Source: Methylobacterium tardum
GTDB taxonomy: Bacteria; Pseudomonadota; Alphaproteobacteria; Rhizobiales; Beijerinckiaceae
DNA length: 64,000 nucleotides
Reading direction: 5' to 3'
NCBI RefSeq assembly: GCF_023546765.1
Contig: NZ_CP097484.1
Span: forward strand, 4,967,501-5,031,500
Within the stretch, counting starts at the first letter, position 1. Each line of letters starts with the position of its first letter. The position numbers and the translations under genes are program-made. Below are positions 17,799 through 27,437 of this stretch, in pieces. The notes below the pieces were generated by a model, which saw only the letters and a program-made list of their open reading frames with translations, searched no databases and was not told where the DNA came from.

Positions 17799-20700
17799 TC
17801 ACTCCGCCGCCACCCGCGCCGGCTCGTGCCGCGTCCGCGCCTCCGCCGCCTCGCCCTCCGCCACCGCCTTGCGCCGGAACAGGCGCATGACGACGACGAA
17901 GAACACCGGCACGAAGAACACCGCCAAAACGGTGGCGGTGATCATGCCGCCCATCACGCCGGTGCCGATCGCCTGCTGGCTCTTCGAGGCGGCGCCGGTC
18001 GCGATGGCCAGCGGCACCACGCCGAAGATGAAGGCGAGCGAGGTCATCACGATCGGCCGGAACCGGAGCGTCGCCGCCTCGATTGCGGCCCGCACCACCG
18101 AGGTGCCGGGCTTCCAGAGGTCGCGGGCGAACTCCACGATCAGGATCGCGTTCTTGGCCGAGAGGCCGATGATCGTGATCAGCCCGATCTTGAAGTAGAC
18201 GTCGTTGGGCATGCCGCGCAGGTACACGGCCGCCACCGCGCCGATGACGCCGAGCGGGATCACCAGCATCACCGAGACCGGGATCGCCCAGCTCTCGTAG
18301 AGCGCGGCGAGGCACAGGAACACGATCAGCACCGACAGGGCCAGCAGCAGGCTCGCCTGGCTGCCCGCCTGCTTCTCCTGATAGGACTGACCCGTCCAGG
18401 CGTAGCCGAAGCCCTTGGGCAGCTGGAGCATCAGCCGCTCCATCTCGGCGATGGCGTCGCCCGACGTGTAGCCGGGGTTGGGCTCGCCGGTGAAGCGCAC
18501 CGACTGGTAGCCGTTGAAGCCGACGATCTGGCTCGGCCCCATGCTCCATTTCAGCTCCGCGAAGGACGACATCGGCACCATCGTGTTGGTGGCGTTCTTC
18601 ACCGCGTAGTTGAGGATGTCCGACGCGTTCATGCGCTGGAGCTGCTCGGCCTGGACGTAGACGCGCTGCATCTTGCCCCGGTTGGGGAAGTCGTTCGGGT
18701 AGACCGAGCCGAGGTTGAGCTGGATCGTGGCGTTGATGTCCTCGAACTTCACGCCGAGGGCGGCCGCCTTCTCGCGGTCGATCACCAGCTCCGCCTGCGG
18801 GGTCGGCGGCAGGCCCTCGATCTTCACCTTCTGGAGGATCGGGCTCTGCTGCGCGAGCTTCAGGAGCTGCTCCTGGGCCCCCAGGAGCGCCGCGTAGCCG
18901 CGGTTGGCCCGGTCCTGCAGGCGGAACGAGAAGCCCGCCGCGTTGCCGAGGTTGTCGACCGGCGGCGGCTCCTGGGCGTCCACGGTGGCGTCGCGGTAGC
19001 TGGCGAGTGCCGCGTTGGTCCCAGCGACGAGGGCGGCGGCCGAGTTCTTGGCGTCGCGCTCGGACCACGGCTTCAGGGTGACGAAGGCCTGGCTGGTGCT
19101 CGGGGCCTGGCCGGAGAACGAGAAGCCGTTCAGCATCGTCACGGTGGCGACGCCGGGCTGCGCCAGCAGGTGCTCCTCGACCTTACGGACCGCCTCCTGG
19201 GTGCGGTTGTAGGAGGCGCCCGGCGGCGTCTGGACGTCGACCGTGAAGAAGCCCTGGTCCTCCACCGGCAAGAAGCCCTCCGGCAGGTTGACGAAGGCGT
19301 AAGCGGTCCCCGCCACGAGCGCCACGTAGACCAGCATCACCCGGCCGGACTTCCGGATGAACGCCGCGGTGCCGCGGCCGTAGCGGGCGGTCTCCCGGTC
19401 GGCGAACCGGTTGAACATCCCGAACACGCCGCCCTTGGCGTGGCCGCGGCCCTTCTCGATCGGCTTCAGGAAGGTCGCGCAGAGCGCCGGCGTCAGCGAC
19501 AGGGCGAGCAGCGCCGAGAACGCGATGGAGGTCACCATGGCGATCGAGAACTGCCGGTAGATGATGCCCACCGAGCCGGGGAAGAACGCCATCGGGATGA
19601 ACACCGCCATCAGCACCAGGGTGATGCCGATGATCGCCCCGGTGATCTGCCCCATGGCCTTCTTGGTGGCCTCCTTTGGGGGTAGCCCCTCCTCGTTCAT
19701 GATCCGCTCGACGTTCTCCACCACCACGATGGCGTCGTCGACCAGGATGCCGATGGCCAGCACCATGCCGAACATGGTGAGCACGTTCACCGAGAAGCCC
19801 GAGATCCACATCACCGTGACGGTGCCCATGAGGGCGATCGGCACCACGATGGTGGGGATCAGGGTGTAGCGGATGTTCTGCAGGAACAGAAACATGACGA
19901 GGAAGACCAGCACCACCGCCTCGACCAGCGTGTGCAGCACCTTCTCGATCGAGGCCTCCACCGCCGGCGTGATGTCGTAGGGGATGTCCCACTTCAGGTC
20001 CGGCGGGAAGAACTGCGACAGTTCAACCATCTTGGCGCGGATCGCCTTGGCGGTCTCGAGCGCGTTGCCGTCGGGGGCGAGCGTCACCGAGATGCCGGCG
20101 GCCGGGCCGCCGTTGAGGCGCGTCGAGAACTGGTAGGCGTCGCCGCCGAGCTCGATCCGGGCGACGTCGCGCAGGCGCACGTTCGAACCGTCGGGATTGG
20201 CCCGGAGCACGATGGCGCCGAACTCCTCGATCGTGCCGAGCTGGCCCTTCACGATGATCGGCACGGTCAGCGACTGCCGGGTCGGGCTCGGCTGCGCGCC
20301 GACCGAGCCGGAGGCGACCTGGATGTTCTGGTTGCGGATCGCGTCGGTCACGTCCGAGGCGCTGAGCGACAGGCCGCGCAGCTTGTCGGGATCGACCCAA
20401 ACGCGCAGCGACCGCTCGGTGGAGTAGAGGGTCGCGCGCCCGACGCCGGGGATGCGGCGGATCTCGTTGATGACGTTGCGGATCAGGAAGTCGCCGAGGC
20501 CCACCTCGTCCATCGACCCGTCCTTGGAGACGAGGGTGATGATGTTGAGGGTCGCGGCCGAGGCCTCCTCCACCAGGATGCCCTGCTGGCGCACCTCGGC
20601 CGGCAGGCGCGCTTCCACGCGCTTCAGCCGGTTCTGCACCTCGACCGAGGCCAGCGACGGGTCGGTGCCGGGCTGGAAGGTGGCGGTGATGTTGACCGAA

Positions 20701-20957
20701 CCGAACGAGTCGGTGGTCGACTCGAAGTTCATGATGTTGGCGGCGCCGTTCAGCTCATCCTCGATGAGCCGGGTCGTGCCGATGTAGAGGCTCTCCACCG
20801 ACGCGCCGGGATAGGCCGTCGACAGGGCGATGGAGGGCGGGGCGATCACCGGATACTGCGCCACCGGCAGGTTCGGGATGGCGAGCGCGCCGCCGAGGCA
20901 GATGAACAGCGCCACCACCCAGGCGAAGACCGGGCGGTCGATGAAGAAGCGGGCCAT
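17799..20957 (-). CDS. RND multidrug efflux transporter, AcrB/MexB (HAE1) type
   Basis: A 1052-residue inner-membrane proton antiporter of normal length. It starts MARFFIDRPVFAWVVALFI and has the two large periplasmic loops, twelve membrane segments and the proton-relay aspartates in GILVDDAIVVVENVERIM (fourth membrane segment). The GPSQIVGFNGYQSVRF and YAWTGQSYQEKQAG segments are typical of the HAE1 branch, which exports hydrophobic drugs, dyes and solvents. It begins 18 bases after the adaptor gene. No outer-membrane TolC-type gene is present, so it must use one encoded elsewhere. Confidence 0.95.
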   Translation of the reverse strand: MARFFIDRPVFAWVVALFICLGGALAIPNLPVAQYPVIAPPSIALSTAYPGASVESLYIGTTRLIEDELNGAANIMNFESTTDSFGSVNITATFQPGTDPSLASVEVQNRLKRVEARLPAEVRQQGILVEEASAATLNIITLVSKDGSMDEVGLGDFLIRNVINEIRRIPGVGRATLYSTERSLRVWVDPDKLRGLSLSASDVTDAIRNQNIQVASGSVGAQPSPTRQSLTVPIIVKGQLGTIEEFGAIVLRANPDGSNVRLRDVARIELGGDAYQFSTRLNGGPAAGISVTLAPDGNALETAKAIRAKMVELSQFFPPDLKWDIPYDITPAVEASIEKVLHTLVEAVVLVFLVMFLFLQNIRYTLIPTIVVPIALMGTVTVMWISGFSVNVLTMFGMVLAIGILVDDAIVVVENVERIMNEEGLPPKEATKKAMGQITGAIIGITLVLMAVFIPMAFFPGSVGIIYRQFSIAMVTSIAFSALLALSLTPALCATFLKPIEKGRGHAKGGVFGMFNRFADRETARYGRGTAAFIRKSGRVMLVYVALVAGTAYAFVNLPEGFLPVEDQGFFTVDVQTPPGASYNRTQEAVRKVEEHLLAQPGVATVTMLNGFSFSGQAPSTSQAFVTLKPWSERDAKNSAAALVAGTNAALASYRDATVDAQEPPPVDNLGNAAGFSFRLQDRANRGYAALLGAQEQLLKLAQQSPILQKVKIEGLPPTPQAELVIDREKAAALGVKFEDINATIQLNLGSVYPNDFPNRGKMQRVYVQAEQLQRMNASDILNYAVKNATNTMVPMSSFAELKWSMGPSQIVGFNGYQSVRFTGEPNPGYTSGDAIAEMERLMLQLPKGFGYAWTGQSYQEKQAGSQASLLLALSVLIVFLCLAALYESWAIPVSVMLVIPLGVIGAVAAVYLRGMPNDVYFKIGLITIIGLSAKNAILIVEFARDLWKPGTSVVRAAIEAATLRFRPIVMTSLAFIFGVVPLAIATGAASKSQQAIGTGVMGGMITATVLAVFFVPVFFVVVMRLFRRKAVAEGEAAEARTRHEPARVAAE

Positions 20958-20975
20958 GGTCGGGCTCTCCCCGGC

Positions 20976-22298
20976 TCAGTGGCGCGGCTGGACGGCGGCG
21001 GCGCGCCGCGCGGCCTCCGCCTTGTCGCCGGAACCCGGGTCGCCGGGCGCGTCGGGCGCCTCGTCGGCATCGTGCTTCGGGCCGGTCTCGCCGTGGACCG
21101 GCGTCTGGTCGAGGGGCTTCACCTTGGCGCCGACGGTGATCTTCTGGAAGCCGTCGACCACGACCCGCTCGCCGGCCTTCAGCCCCGAACGGATCAGCCA
21201 GTTCTGCCCGACCACGGGCCCGACCTCGACGGGCTGGCGCATGACGGTCTCGTCGGCGCGCACCACCCAGACTTCGGCGCGGCCGTCGTCGGTGCGCTGG
21301 ATCGCCTGCTGCGGCACCGCGATCGCGTCGGAATCGATGCCCTGCTTGATCCGCGCCCGCACGTACATGCCGGGGAACAGCTCGTCGTGCGGGTTGGGGA
21401 ACTGCACCCGCAGGGTCACCTGGCCGGTGCTCGGGTCGGCGGTGACGTCCGAGAACAGCAGCCGGCCGGCCAGCGGGTAGAGCGAATTGTCGTCCATGAT
21501 CAGGTGGACGTTGGCGGTGTTGTCCTCCAGCCGCGCCAGCTCGCCGCTGGCGAGGTCCCGGCGCAGGCGGTTCAGCTCGCCGACCGACTGGGTGATGTCG
21601 ACGTAGATCGGGTCGAGCTGCTGGATCGTGGCCAGCGCCCCCGTCGAGCCCGGCTCGATCAGGGTGCCCTCGGTGAGCAGCGCCCGGCCGATGCGGCCGG
21701 TGATCGGAGCGCGCACGTCGGTCCAGCCTAGATTGAGCTGCGCGCGGTCGCGGGTCGCCTTGGCGCCTGCGACCTCGGCCTCCGCCTGCTTCTTGGCCGC
21801 GTAGGCGGCGTCGTACTGGGCCTGGCTCGCCGTGGCGCGGGAGAGCAGCTGCTCGAGCCGGTCGGCCTGCTGGCGGGCGAGCACGAGGGCCGCCTCTTGG
21901 CGGGCGAGCGCGGCCTCGGCGCTAGCAAGCTCGACCTCGTACGGCGCCGCGTCGATCTTGTAGAGGATGTCGCCTTCCTTGACCTGGCTGCCCTGCTCGA
22001 ACAGGCGCTTTACCACCAGCCCGGAGACCCGCGAGCGGACCTCGGCGATGCGCATCGGTGCGACGCGGCCCGGCAGATCGCGCAGGTAGGGGATCGCCTG
22101 CGGCTCCACTTTGACGAAGCCGACCTCCGGCACGGGCGGCGGCGGCGGCGCGGCGGCCTGCTTCGGGTTGCAGGCCGCGAGGCCGACCATGAGAAGGGCC
22201 GCGGGCAGGAGGGCGGTCGCGCGGGTCGAGGCGCGGAACGCGGACGGAATTCTGGCGGACAGAGTGCGGGTCACGATTACCGACGCTCCTGAAAGCAT
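20976..22298 (-). CDS. Efflux RND periplasmic adaptor lipoprotein, AcrA/MexA type
   Basis: A membrane fusion protein. The ATG at 22298 gives 440 residues with a lipobox VGLAAC (C43), then a proline-rich linker, the lipoyl half-motif VSGLVVKRLFEQGSQVKEGDILYKID, a coiled-coil hairpin (about residues 115-190), and the second lipoyl half GWTDVRAPITGRIGRALLTEG. A 13-codon longer frame exists upstream. The last 60 residues are an unusual charged, Ala/Gly-rich tail. It is co-transcribed with the RND pump and connects it to an outer-membrane channel. Confidence 0.92.
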   Translation of the reverse strand: MLSGASVIVTRTLSARIPSAFRASTRATALLPAALLMVGLAACNPKQAAAPPPPPVPEVGFVKVEPQAIPYLRDLPGRVAPMRIAEVRSRVSGLVVKRLFEQGSQVKEGDILYKIDAAPYEVELASAEAALARQEAALVLARQQADRLEQLLSRATASQAQYDAAYAAKKQAEAEVAGAKATRDRAQLNLGWTDVRAPITGRIGRALLTEGTLIEPGSTGALATIQQLDPIYVDITQSVGELNRLRRDLASGELARLEDNTANVHLIMDDNSLYPLAGRLLFSDVTADPSTGQVTLRVQFPNPHDELFPGMYVRARIKQGIDSDAIAVPQQAIQRTDDGRAEVWVVRADETVMRQPVEVGPVVGQNWLIRSGLKAGERVVVDGFQKITVGAKVKPLDQTPVHGETGPKHDADEAPDAPGDPGSGDKAEAARRAAAVQPRH

Positions 22299-22431
22299 GC
22301 GTCTGCTGAGGCTGGCGCGGAGCAGGAGCCCGCGCATCGTCGAGGCAGATCCCGGAACCGGTCACGCGACCGGTCGGACGGAGATCAGCACAGGCGCGCG
22401 CTCGCGCCGGCCTCGCGGGCCGGGGCGCGCG

Positions 22432-22844
22432 TCAGGCCAGCCGTGGCGGCCGGTGCAGCGCGCCGTCCGGCGCGGAGGCCGGCACGGCGTCGGACCGATG
22501 ATCGAACGATGCGAAGACGGTATGACCGGGCCGCGGCGCCTCGACCGGCGGGCGCGGCAGCCCGAGTTCGGTGAGGATCTCGCAGTCGGCGGCACAGAGA
22601 TCGGTGCGGCCGAAGGCCGACCGCTCGGCCTCGGGCTGCGCGTCCGGCGCGCCCGACAGCATCGCCAGCGCGGGCTCGCGAGGGCGCAGGACGGCCCCAT
22701 TGTCGGCGCGGCCGCGGCCGGCACAGGCGCGGTGACCACCGCGGCCGTCGCGAGGACGAGCAGCGCCAGCACGGCGAGGCCCCGGGCGAGGCGGTCCGGC
22801 AAGGCCACGACGAGACGGGCCAGAAGGGCGACGGATCGGATCAC
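22432..22844 (-). CDS. Possible small exported protein (frame broken once)
   Basis: I do not recognise this protein. A GTG at 22844 opens a frame with a signal-like hydrophobic stretch (LAVLALLVLATAAVV followed by Pro/Ala). Codon-like composition then moves to another frame, which gives AVLRPREPALAMLSGAPDAQP, two Cys in TDLCAADCEIL and ends at 22432. Adding one base to the C run at 22695-22698 joins both halves into about 137 residues. It lies upstream of the efflux adaptor on the same strand. The call rests on the frame repair and is tentative. Confidence 0.35.
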
Positions 22845-23052
22845 GAAGCCGAGATAAGCACGGCTGTCGCCCGGCGCAATCACCCACGGCGTCGCGCCAC
22901 CCGCGGAGTGTTGCCGACACCACACAGCCACGCCTGGAAGCGCCCTCCCCGGCCGCTCGGCCTCAACCTTGCCGCGAAGTCCGGGCCGGGTCGCCCGACG
23001 CGCGTGGGGCCGCCGCAACGGCCCGCGCCACGACCGATGGAGGATGGAGACC

Positions 23053-23613
23053 ATGTCGAGACGGATCGCGATGCTCGGGCTCGCGGGACTTCTGCTCGGG
23101 AGCGCCCCAGCGGCGGCGAACCCGCTGGATCGGGGCCCGATCGCCGACTTCCTCAACGTCTTCCGCAGCCAGGCGATCCCACGCGAGACGGTGGCCTGGA
23201 CCGGCAAGGAGAAGCCCGGCACCATCGTGGTCTCGACGCGCCAGCGGCGGCTCTACTACGTGCTCGGCGGCGGCGCGGCGATCCGCTACGGCGTCGGCGT
23301 CGGCCGGCAGGGCTTCTCGTGGTCCGGCACTAAGACCGTCACGATGAAGAAGGAATGGCCGGATTGGCGCCCGCCGCAGCAGATGCTGGCCCGCCGCCCC
23401 GACCTGCCGCGCTACATGGCCGGCGGCCAGGACAACCCGCTCGGCGCCCGCGCCCTCTATCTCGGCTCGTCGCTCTACCGGATCCACGGCTCGAACGAGC
23501 CCGAGACGATGGGCGCAGCGGTCTCGTCCGGCTGCATCCGCATGACCAACAAGGACGTGGTCGACCTCTACGACCGGGCGCGCGTCGGCACCAAGGTGGT
23601 CGTGCGCGACTGA
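23053..23613 (+). CDS. L,D-transpeptidase (YkuD/ErfK family)
   Basis: A 186-residue exported protein with a signal peptide (MSRRIAMLGLAGLLLGSAPAAA) and a YkuD catalytic domain. The catalytic motif is intact: H145 in YRIHGSNEP and C161 in AVSSGCIRMTNKDVVDLY. Such enzymes make 3-3 cross-links in peptidoglycan or attach proteins to it. The ATG at 23053 is preferred over one three codons earlier because it starts directly at the signal peptide. It stands alone, divergent from the efflux genes. Confidence 0.9.
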   Translation: MSRRIAMLGLAGLLLGSAPAAANPLDRGPIADFLNVFRSQAIPRETVAWTGKEKPGTIVVSTRQRRLYYVLGGGAAIRYGVGVGRQGFSWSGTKTVTMKKEWPDWRPPQQMLARRPDLPRYMAGGQDNPLGARALYLGSSLYRIHGSNEPETMGAAVSSGCIRMTNKDVVDLYDRARVGTKVVVRD

Positions 23614-23937
23614 TCTGCTGTGCGCGAGCGGGACGTTCGTCGGCACGCGTCCAGGCCTGCCTGATCACCGCGCCCCGACCCCGCAGGCGTGAGAATGTCT
23701 AAGCAGGCTCACTGCGGCGACGCGTCGGCGGTCCGTGCCGGACGGCATGCACCAGCCGACGTGTCGGCGACCAACGGTGGCGGCGGTCGAGCGGCCGCCA
23801 CCAGGCCGTTGCTTCCGGATGCACCGTGAGCCTTGGCGCGTTCGGCTCGATCGGGAACGCAACACGCGTCAGGACCTGGGATTTCCCAGCCGATCACCGT
23901 CGAAAGCTCTCGCCGGCCAAAGACAGCCGTGCCGCGA
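23614..23937. other. Intergenic region between L,D-transpeptidase and siderophore locus
   Basis: 324 bases between two convergent genes. All open frames in it look like high-G+C noise. I see no convincing terminator, RNA or repeat. Confidence 0.35.
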
Positions 23938-24357
23938 TCAAGCGATGAAGGCTCGCCGTGGTGCGATCGGCATTCTGAGGTCGCCGAGAGACACGGTGCA
24001 GGCCGGGCGCGGCGGAAAGACGTGGCGCGTGGTCTTGTAGGGATAGAGCTGGCCGCTGCGGGCGCGGGCCAGGACCTCCTGACGGGTCGGCGCGATATGC
24101 GCGCGCCACGACAGCAATTCGACGTCCGCATAGTCGAAGACGTAGACAGGGACCCTGGCGAGCCCCAGCGCGATGGCGGCTGCGAGGCGATGGTGGCCAT
24201 CAAGGAGCGCATGGGCGGTTCCTTCGATGCAGATCGGTTGGGTCCAGGCGTCCTCCTCCAGGACCATCGCCACAACCTCCCGCACGCGGGACGGGAGGAT
24301 CTCTTCCGTCGGGCGAAGCACCGCGATCGGCAGATGAACGCAGTCGAGATCGCTCAT
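23938..24357 (-). CDS. ParB/sulfiredoxin-fold protein, SbnI/SerK-like (probable free L-serine kinase)
   Basis: A 139-residue protein with the ParB-like core: acidic LRPTEEI at residues 14-20, the nucleotide-loop motif DGHHR (53-57) and a C-terminal GQLYPYKTTRHVF block. This combination is that of SbnI of the staphyloferrin B cluster and archaeal SerK, which make O-phospho-L-serine from free serine; E18 or E19 corresponds to their essential glutamate. The protein is much shorter than SbnI (about 254 residues), keeping only the catalytic core. GGAG lies 7 bases before the ATG at 24357. It is the last gene of the siderophore operon, and O-phosphoserine is the expected substrate of the SbnA-like enzyme. 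Confidence 0.72.
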   Translation of the reverse strand: MSDLDCVHLPIAVLRPTEEILPSRVREVVAMVLEEDAWTQPICIEGTAHALLDGHHRLAAAIALGLARVPVYVFDYADVELLSWRAHIAPTRQEVLARARSGQLYPYKTTRHVFPPRPACTVSLGDLRMPIAPRRAFIA

Positions 24358-24392
24358 GGCAGGCTCCACATCGGCGACAGCACGCGACGGCT

Positions 24393-25558
24393 TCAGGATC
24401 GACGCACCCGCAGCAGGAGGCCGCAGGAGACGAGGTACATAACCGAGACGATGGGGAAGACGGCGGAGGCTCCCGCCGTCTCGGTGACGAGGCCTCCGAG
24501 GGCGACGCCGGCCATGGAGGCGGCCTGCGTAGTGCTCTGCACGACGCCCAGGATGTGGCCCTGACGATGCGCCGCCGCCTCGCGCGAGATGAGGCCCGTG
24601 AGGACCGGCGTCGTGGCGCCGAGGAATACGCCCCAGAGGCCGTAGCTCGCCGCGAAGACCGCCACGTGGGCCGTGGTTCCGGCGGCCAGCACGGTCGCGG
24701 CACAGGCCAGGGCAACGGCCGCGATGCCGGCGAGCGCCCGGGGCCGGGGAGGCCCTCGAAGATCCGCGCCCAGAGCGCCGCGGACGCGATGAAGCCGCCC
24801 GCCATGAGGCCGTAGCAGAGGCCGACGACCCAGTTCTCGACCCCGAAAGTCGTGCGCACGTAGAGGGCGAACGGCATCTGCGGCATGAGCCGGCTGGCGA
24901 TCAGGCCGCCATGCGCGAGCAGGAGACTGGCGATCACCGGCTTGCGCCAGGCTGCGGCGGGCGCCGCTTCGGCGCGCGCGGTTCGCGGAGCCGCTGTTCC
25001 GGTCGGCAGGAGGGCGAGCACGGCGAGGCCGCAGGCCGCGCATAGCACCGAGGCGGCGGCGTTGATCCAGAAGAAGCTCGCATGGTCGAGGATCACGCCG
25101 CCGAGCACGGCGCCGCCCAGGGAGCCGACATTGGTGGAGACCTGCAGGAAGGCGAACAGGCGGCCGCGGCGCTCGGCGGCCACGAGGCCGACCCCGTAGG
25201 CCTGGGCCGGGGCCGAGAAGCCGGCGCAGGCCCCCTGCACGAAGCGGAGCAGGACGATCACCCAGGCCTCGCCCGCGAGGGCGAGGCCGAGCTGGGTCAG
25301 CGCCAAGCCCGCCAGGGCGCGGACCATCATCAGCTTGTGGCCGTAGCGGTCGCCCATCCGTCCCCAGAGGCTGCCGGTCAGGGCGATTCCCAGCATCGGG
25401 GCGACGTAGGTGCCGGTGGACGCGACGCCGAACACGGTCTCCGACGTGCTGAGCTCCCGGAGGCGCAGCGGCCAGAACGGCCCGCTCATCTCCATGGCGC
25501 CCATGGTGACGAGCTGGATCGCGAACAGCAGGCGGACGATGCCGGTCGAGCCTGACAT
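24393..25558 (-). CDS. MFS exporter, probable siderophore efflux (frame broken once)
   Basis: A twelve-helix major facilitator. The first frame covers about 275 residues, with the MFS loop GSLWGRMGDRYGHKLMMVRAL; the remainder (ALAGIAAVALACAATVLAAG... to LLLRVRRS) lies in another frame. One extra base in the G runs at 24740-24749 restores a 388-residue protein. The gene starts one base after the NIS synthetase stop and precedes the SbnI-like gene, the place that SbnD occupies functionally in the staphyloferrin B cluster. Export of the finished siderophore is therefore the probable role. Confidence 0.8.
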
Positions 25559-25559
25559 G

Positions 25560-27437
25560 TCAGCGGCCGCAGGTCGCCGGATCGAGGGGGTTCGGCAGGG
25601 CGTGCTGGAGCCGATAATCGCTGTAGCGCAGGAGATGCATGCGCAGCAGCGAGCGGGCGGTCCACGGCGCGCGCAGGAAGGCGTCGCGCTCCGCCGACCA
25701 GAGCGCCGGCTCGACCCGATCCGCCACCGCCGCGAAGGCCGCCTGCGTCTCCGCGCCCAGGATCTCCCAGAGCCGGGTGGCCGGCAGCGCGTACGCGGCG
25801 GTCAGCGCCAGGGCGAGTTCGTGCAGGTGACAGACGAAGCACGCATTGAGGACGAGGGCGCGGACGGGCTCGATATCGTCGCGGAAGACCGTCGGCAGGA
25901 TGCCGGGGTACCGATAGGGCTCGAGCGTCAGCCCGCGCTCCTCGAGGAGCGGCGCGAAGGTGCGCCCGTCCCCGAAATCGCGCACCAGGATCCGCAGCGG
26001 CTGACCGTCGGAGTCGAAGACGACGCTGGTATTCTGCTGGTGCGCCTCCAGGCCGATTCCGTAGAGGAGGTAGATCGCCAACACCGGCTGCACGACCGTG
26101 CGGGCATAAGCCCGGAAGAACGCCTCCGGATCGCCGTTCCCGATCAGGGCGGTCACGAACGGCCGTCCCGTATCCGGGAGTGCGGTGAAGAGGGCCGCGA
26201 CCGGCACGTGCAGGTTGCCCGCGCAGGCCGCGAAGGCGGAGGCCGTCGCGCGGAACACCACCGAGAGGTTCTTCCCCGGCGCGTCGTCGCGATCGACCGC
26301 GTGGCGGTAATGATAGGCGACCTCCTCGGGATAGATCGCCAGCCGGCCGCCAAAGCCCTGCTCGCGGTCCAGGATGGTCGCGATGACGGCGCTGTTGCGC
26401 GGCCCCATGTGGATCGACTTCGCCTGGAGGCTGCGCTGCTCGCTCGTCATCCAGAGGGCGATCGGGAGCTTGATGAACGGCGCGTCCGGCGGTCCTTCGG
26501 GCATCATCGTGCGGAACGACATGCTCGGCGCCGTCTCGATCTCCGGCCCGTCGAGGATCAGGATCCCCTCGGCCGTCGCGTCGGCGAAGTGCGCGCGCAC
26601 GAAGGCTTCGAGATGCCAGGCGTGGATGGGCAGGGGCAGCCAATCCGCGGCGTCGAGGCCACGGGCGACGAGACCGGCCCGCCACGGCTCCCAGGTCTCG
26701 GGAAAGGCCGACGCGAACCAGGCGTGGACGCTCGTCACGTGCGGCATCGTCTCGGCATGGGCCATGTCGGCCCTGAGGGCTGCGACCCGGACGGGGACGC
26801 GGGCCGCGAATTCCGGCGACAGGGCGGCGACCTCGGCCTCGCTCAGGCCGGGGCGCGTCTTCCAGGTGGGGTAGAAGGGATGCCCTTCGAGGGCGCCCCA
26901 TTGGTCGAGCAGGATCGCGGTCGCGCGCACGTCGCTGTGCCGCCGCAGGTAGGTCGGAAGATCCGCCGCGCCGGCCGCGCGGATGCGGCGCGCGAGGTCC
27001 CGGTTCCAGCTCTGCCGGTGTCGGCGCGCCGCGACGTCGTTGGCGATGCTGTTGGCCATGTCGGCCTTCAGCCCGGCGAGGCCCTCTGGGCTCGGCGTGA
27101 CGTCGAACTGATCCTGGACCAGATCCAGGAACATGTCCGGATCCGCCACCGGTTCGCGCGCGCCGCTGGCCCGCACCCGCGTGATCGGACCGTGCAGGAC
27201 GATCGTGCGGGCCGGTGCCACGACCAGATGCGCGAAGTGGAGATGGGCGTTTCCATCCGCGAGCGGGAACCGTGCCTCGCGTCCGTCGGGCGACAGCGCG
27301 AGGCGCGTCACGTCGAGGATGTTCTCGGCGAACAGGCAGCGCACCAGCCGGCGCAGAGCGTTGCGGCGCGCATGGGCGAGCACGGTGGCCTCTTCCGGAC
27401 GTGCGGGGCCGGCGACGGCGGACGACGGGCCGGTCAT
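25560..27437 (-). CDS. NRPS-independent siderophore (NIS) synthetase, IucA/IucC family
   Basis: A 625-residue NIS synthetase, which activates a carboxylate as acyl-adenylate and couples it to an amine or alcohol. Family blocks are visible: a GHPFYPTWKTRPGLS segment near residue 185, FIKLPIALWMTSEQRSL near 320, EAHQQNTSVVFD near 450 and LVRDFGDG near 475, followed by the thumb domain. The ATG at 27437 overlaps the stop of the opine dehydrogenase gene in ATGA. It is the only NIS synthetase in the locus, whereas staphyloferrin B needs three, so the product is probably simpler or made by repeated use of one enzyme. Substrate type (A, B or C) is not assigned. Confidence 0.88.
   Translation of the reverse strand: MTGPSSAVAGPARPEEATVLAHARRNALRRLVRCLFAENILDVTRLALSPDGREARFPLADGNAHLHFAHLVVAPARTIVLHGPITRVRASGAREPVADPDMFLDLVQDQFDVTPSPEGLAGLKADMANSIANDVAARRHRQSWNRDLARRIRAAGAADLPTYLRRHSDVRATAILLDQWGALEGHPFYPTWKTRPGLSEAEVAALSPEFAARVPVRVAALRADMAHAETMPHVTSVHAWFASAFPETWEPWRAGLVARGLDAADWLPLPIHAWHLEAFVRAHFADATAEGILILDGPEIETAPSMSFRTMMPEGPPDAPFIKLPIALWMTSEQRSLQAKSIHMGPRNSAVIATILDREQGFGGRLAIYPEEVAYHYRHAVDRDDAPGKNLSVVFRATASAFAACAGNLHVPVAALFTALPDTGRPFVTALIGNGDPEAFFRAYARTVVQPVLAIYLLYGIGLEAHQQNTSVVFDSDGQPLRILVRDFGDGRTFAPLLEERGLTLEPYRYPGILPTVFRDDIEPVRALVLNACFVCHLHELALALTAAYALPATRLWEILGAETQAAFAAVADRVEPALWSAERDAFLRAPWTARSLLRMHLLRYSDYRLQHALPNPLDPATCGR

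Noticed and set aside
17646..19685. Open frame of 679 codons opposite the RND pump
   Set aside because: Antisense shadow of a complete RND transporter; the product is low-complexity His/Arg/Asp-rich.
23709..24275. Open frame of 188 codons on the minus strand
   Set aside because: Overlaps the SbnI-like gene in another frame and is Arg/Ser/Pro-rich noise.
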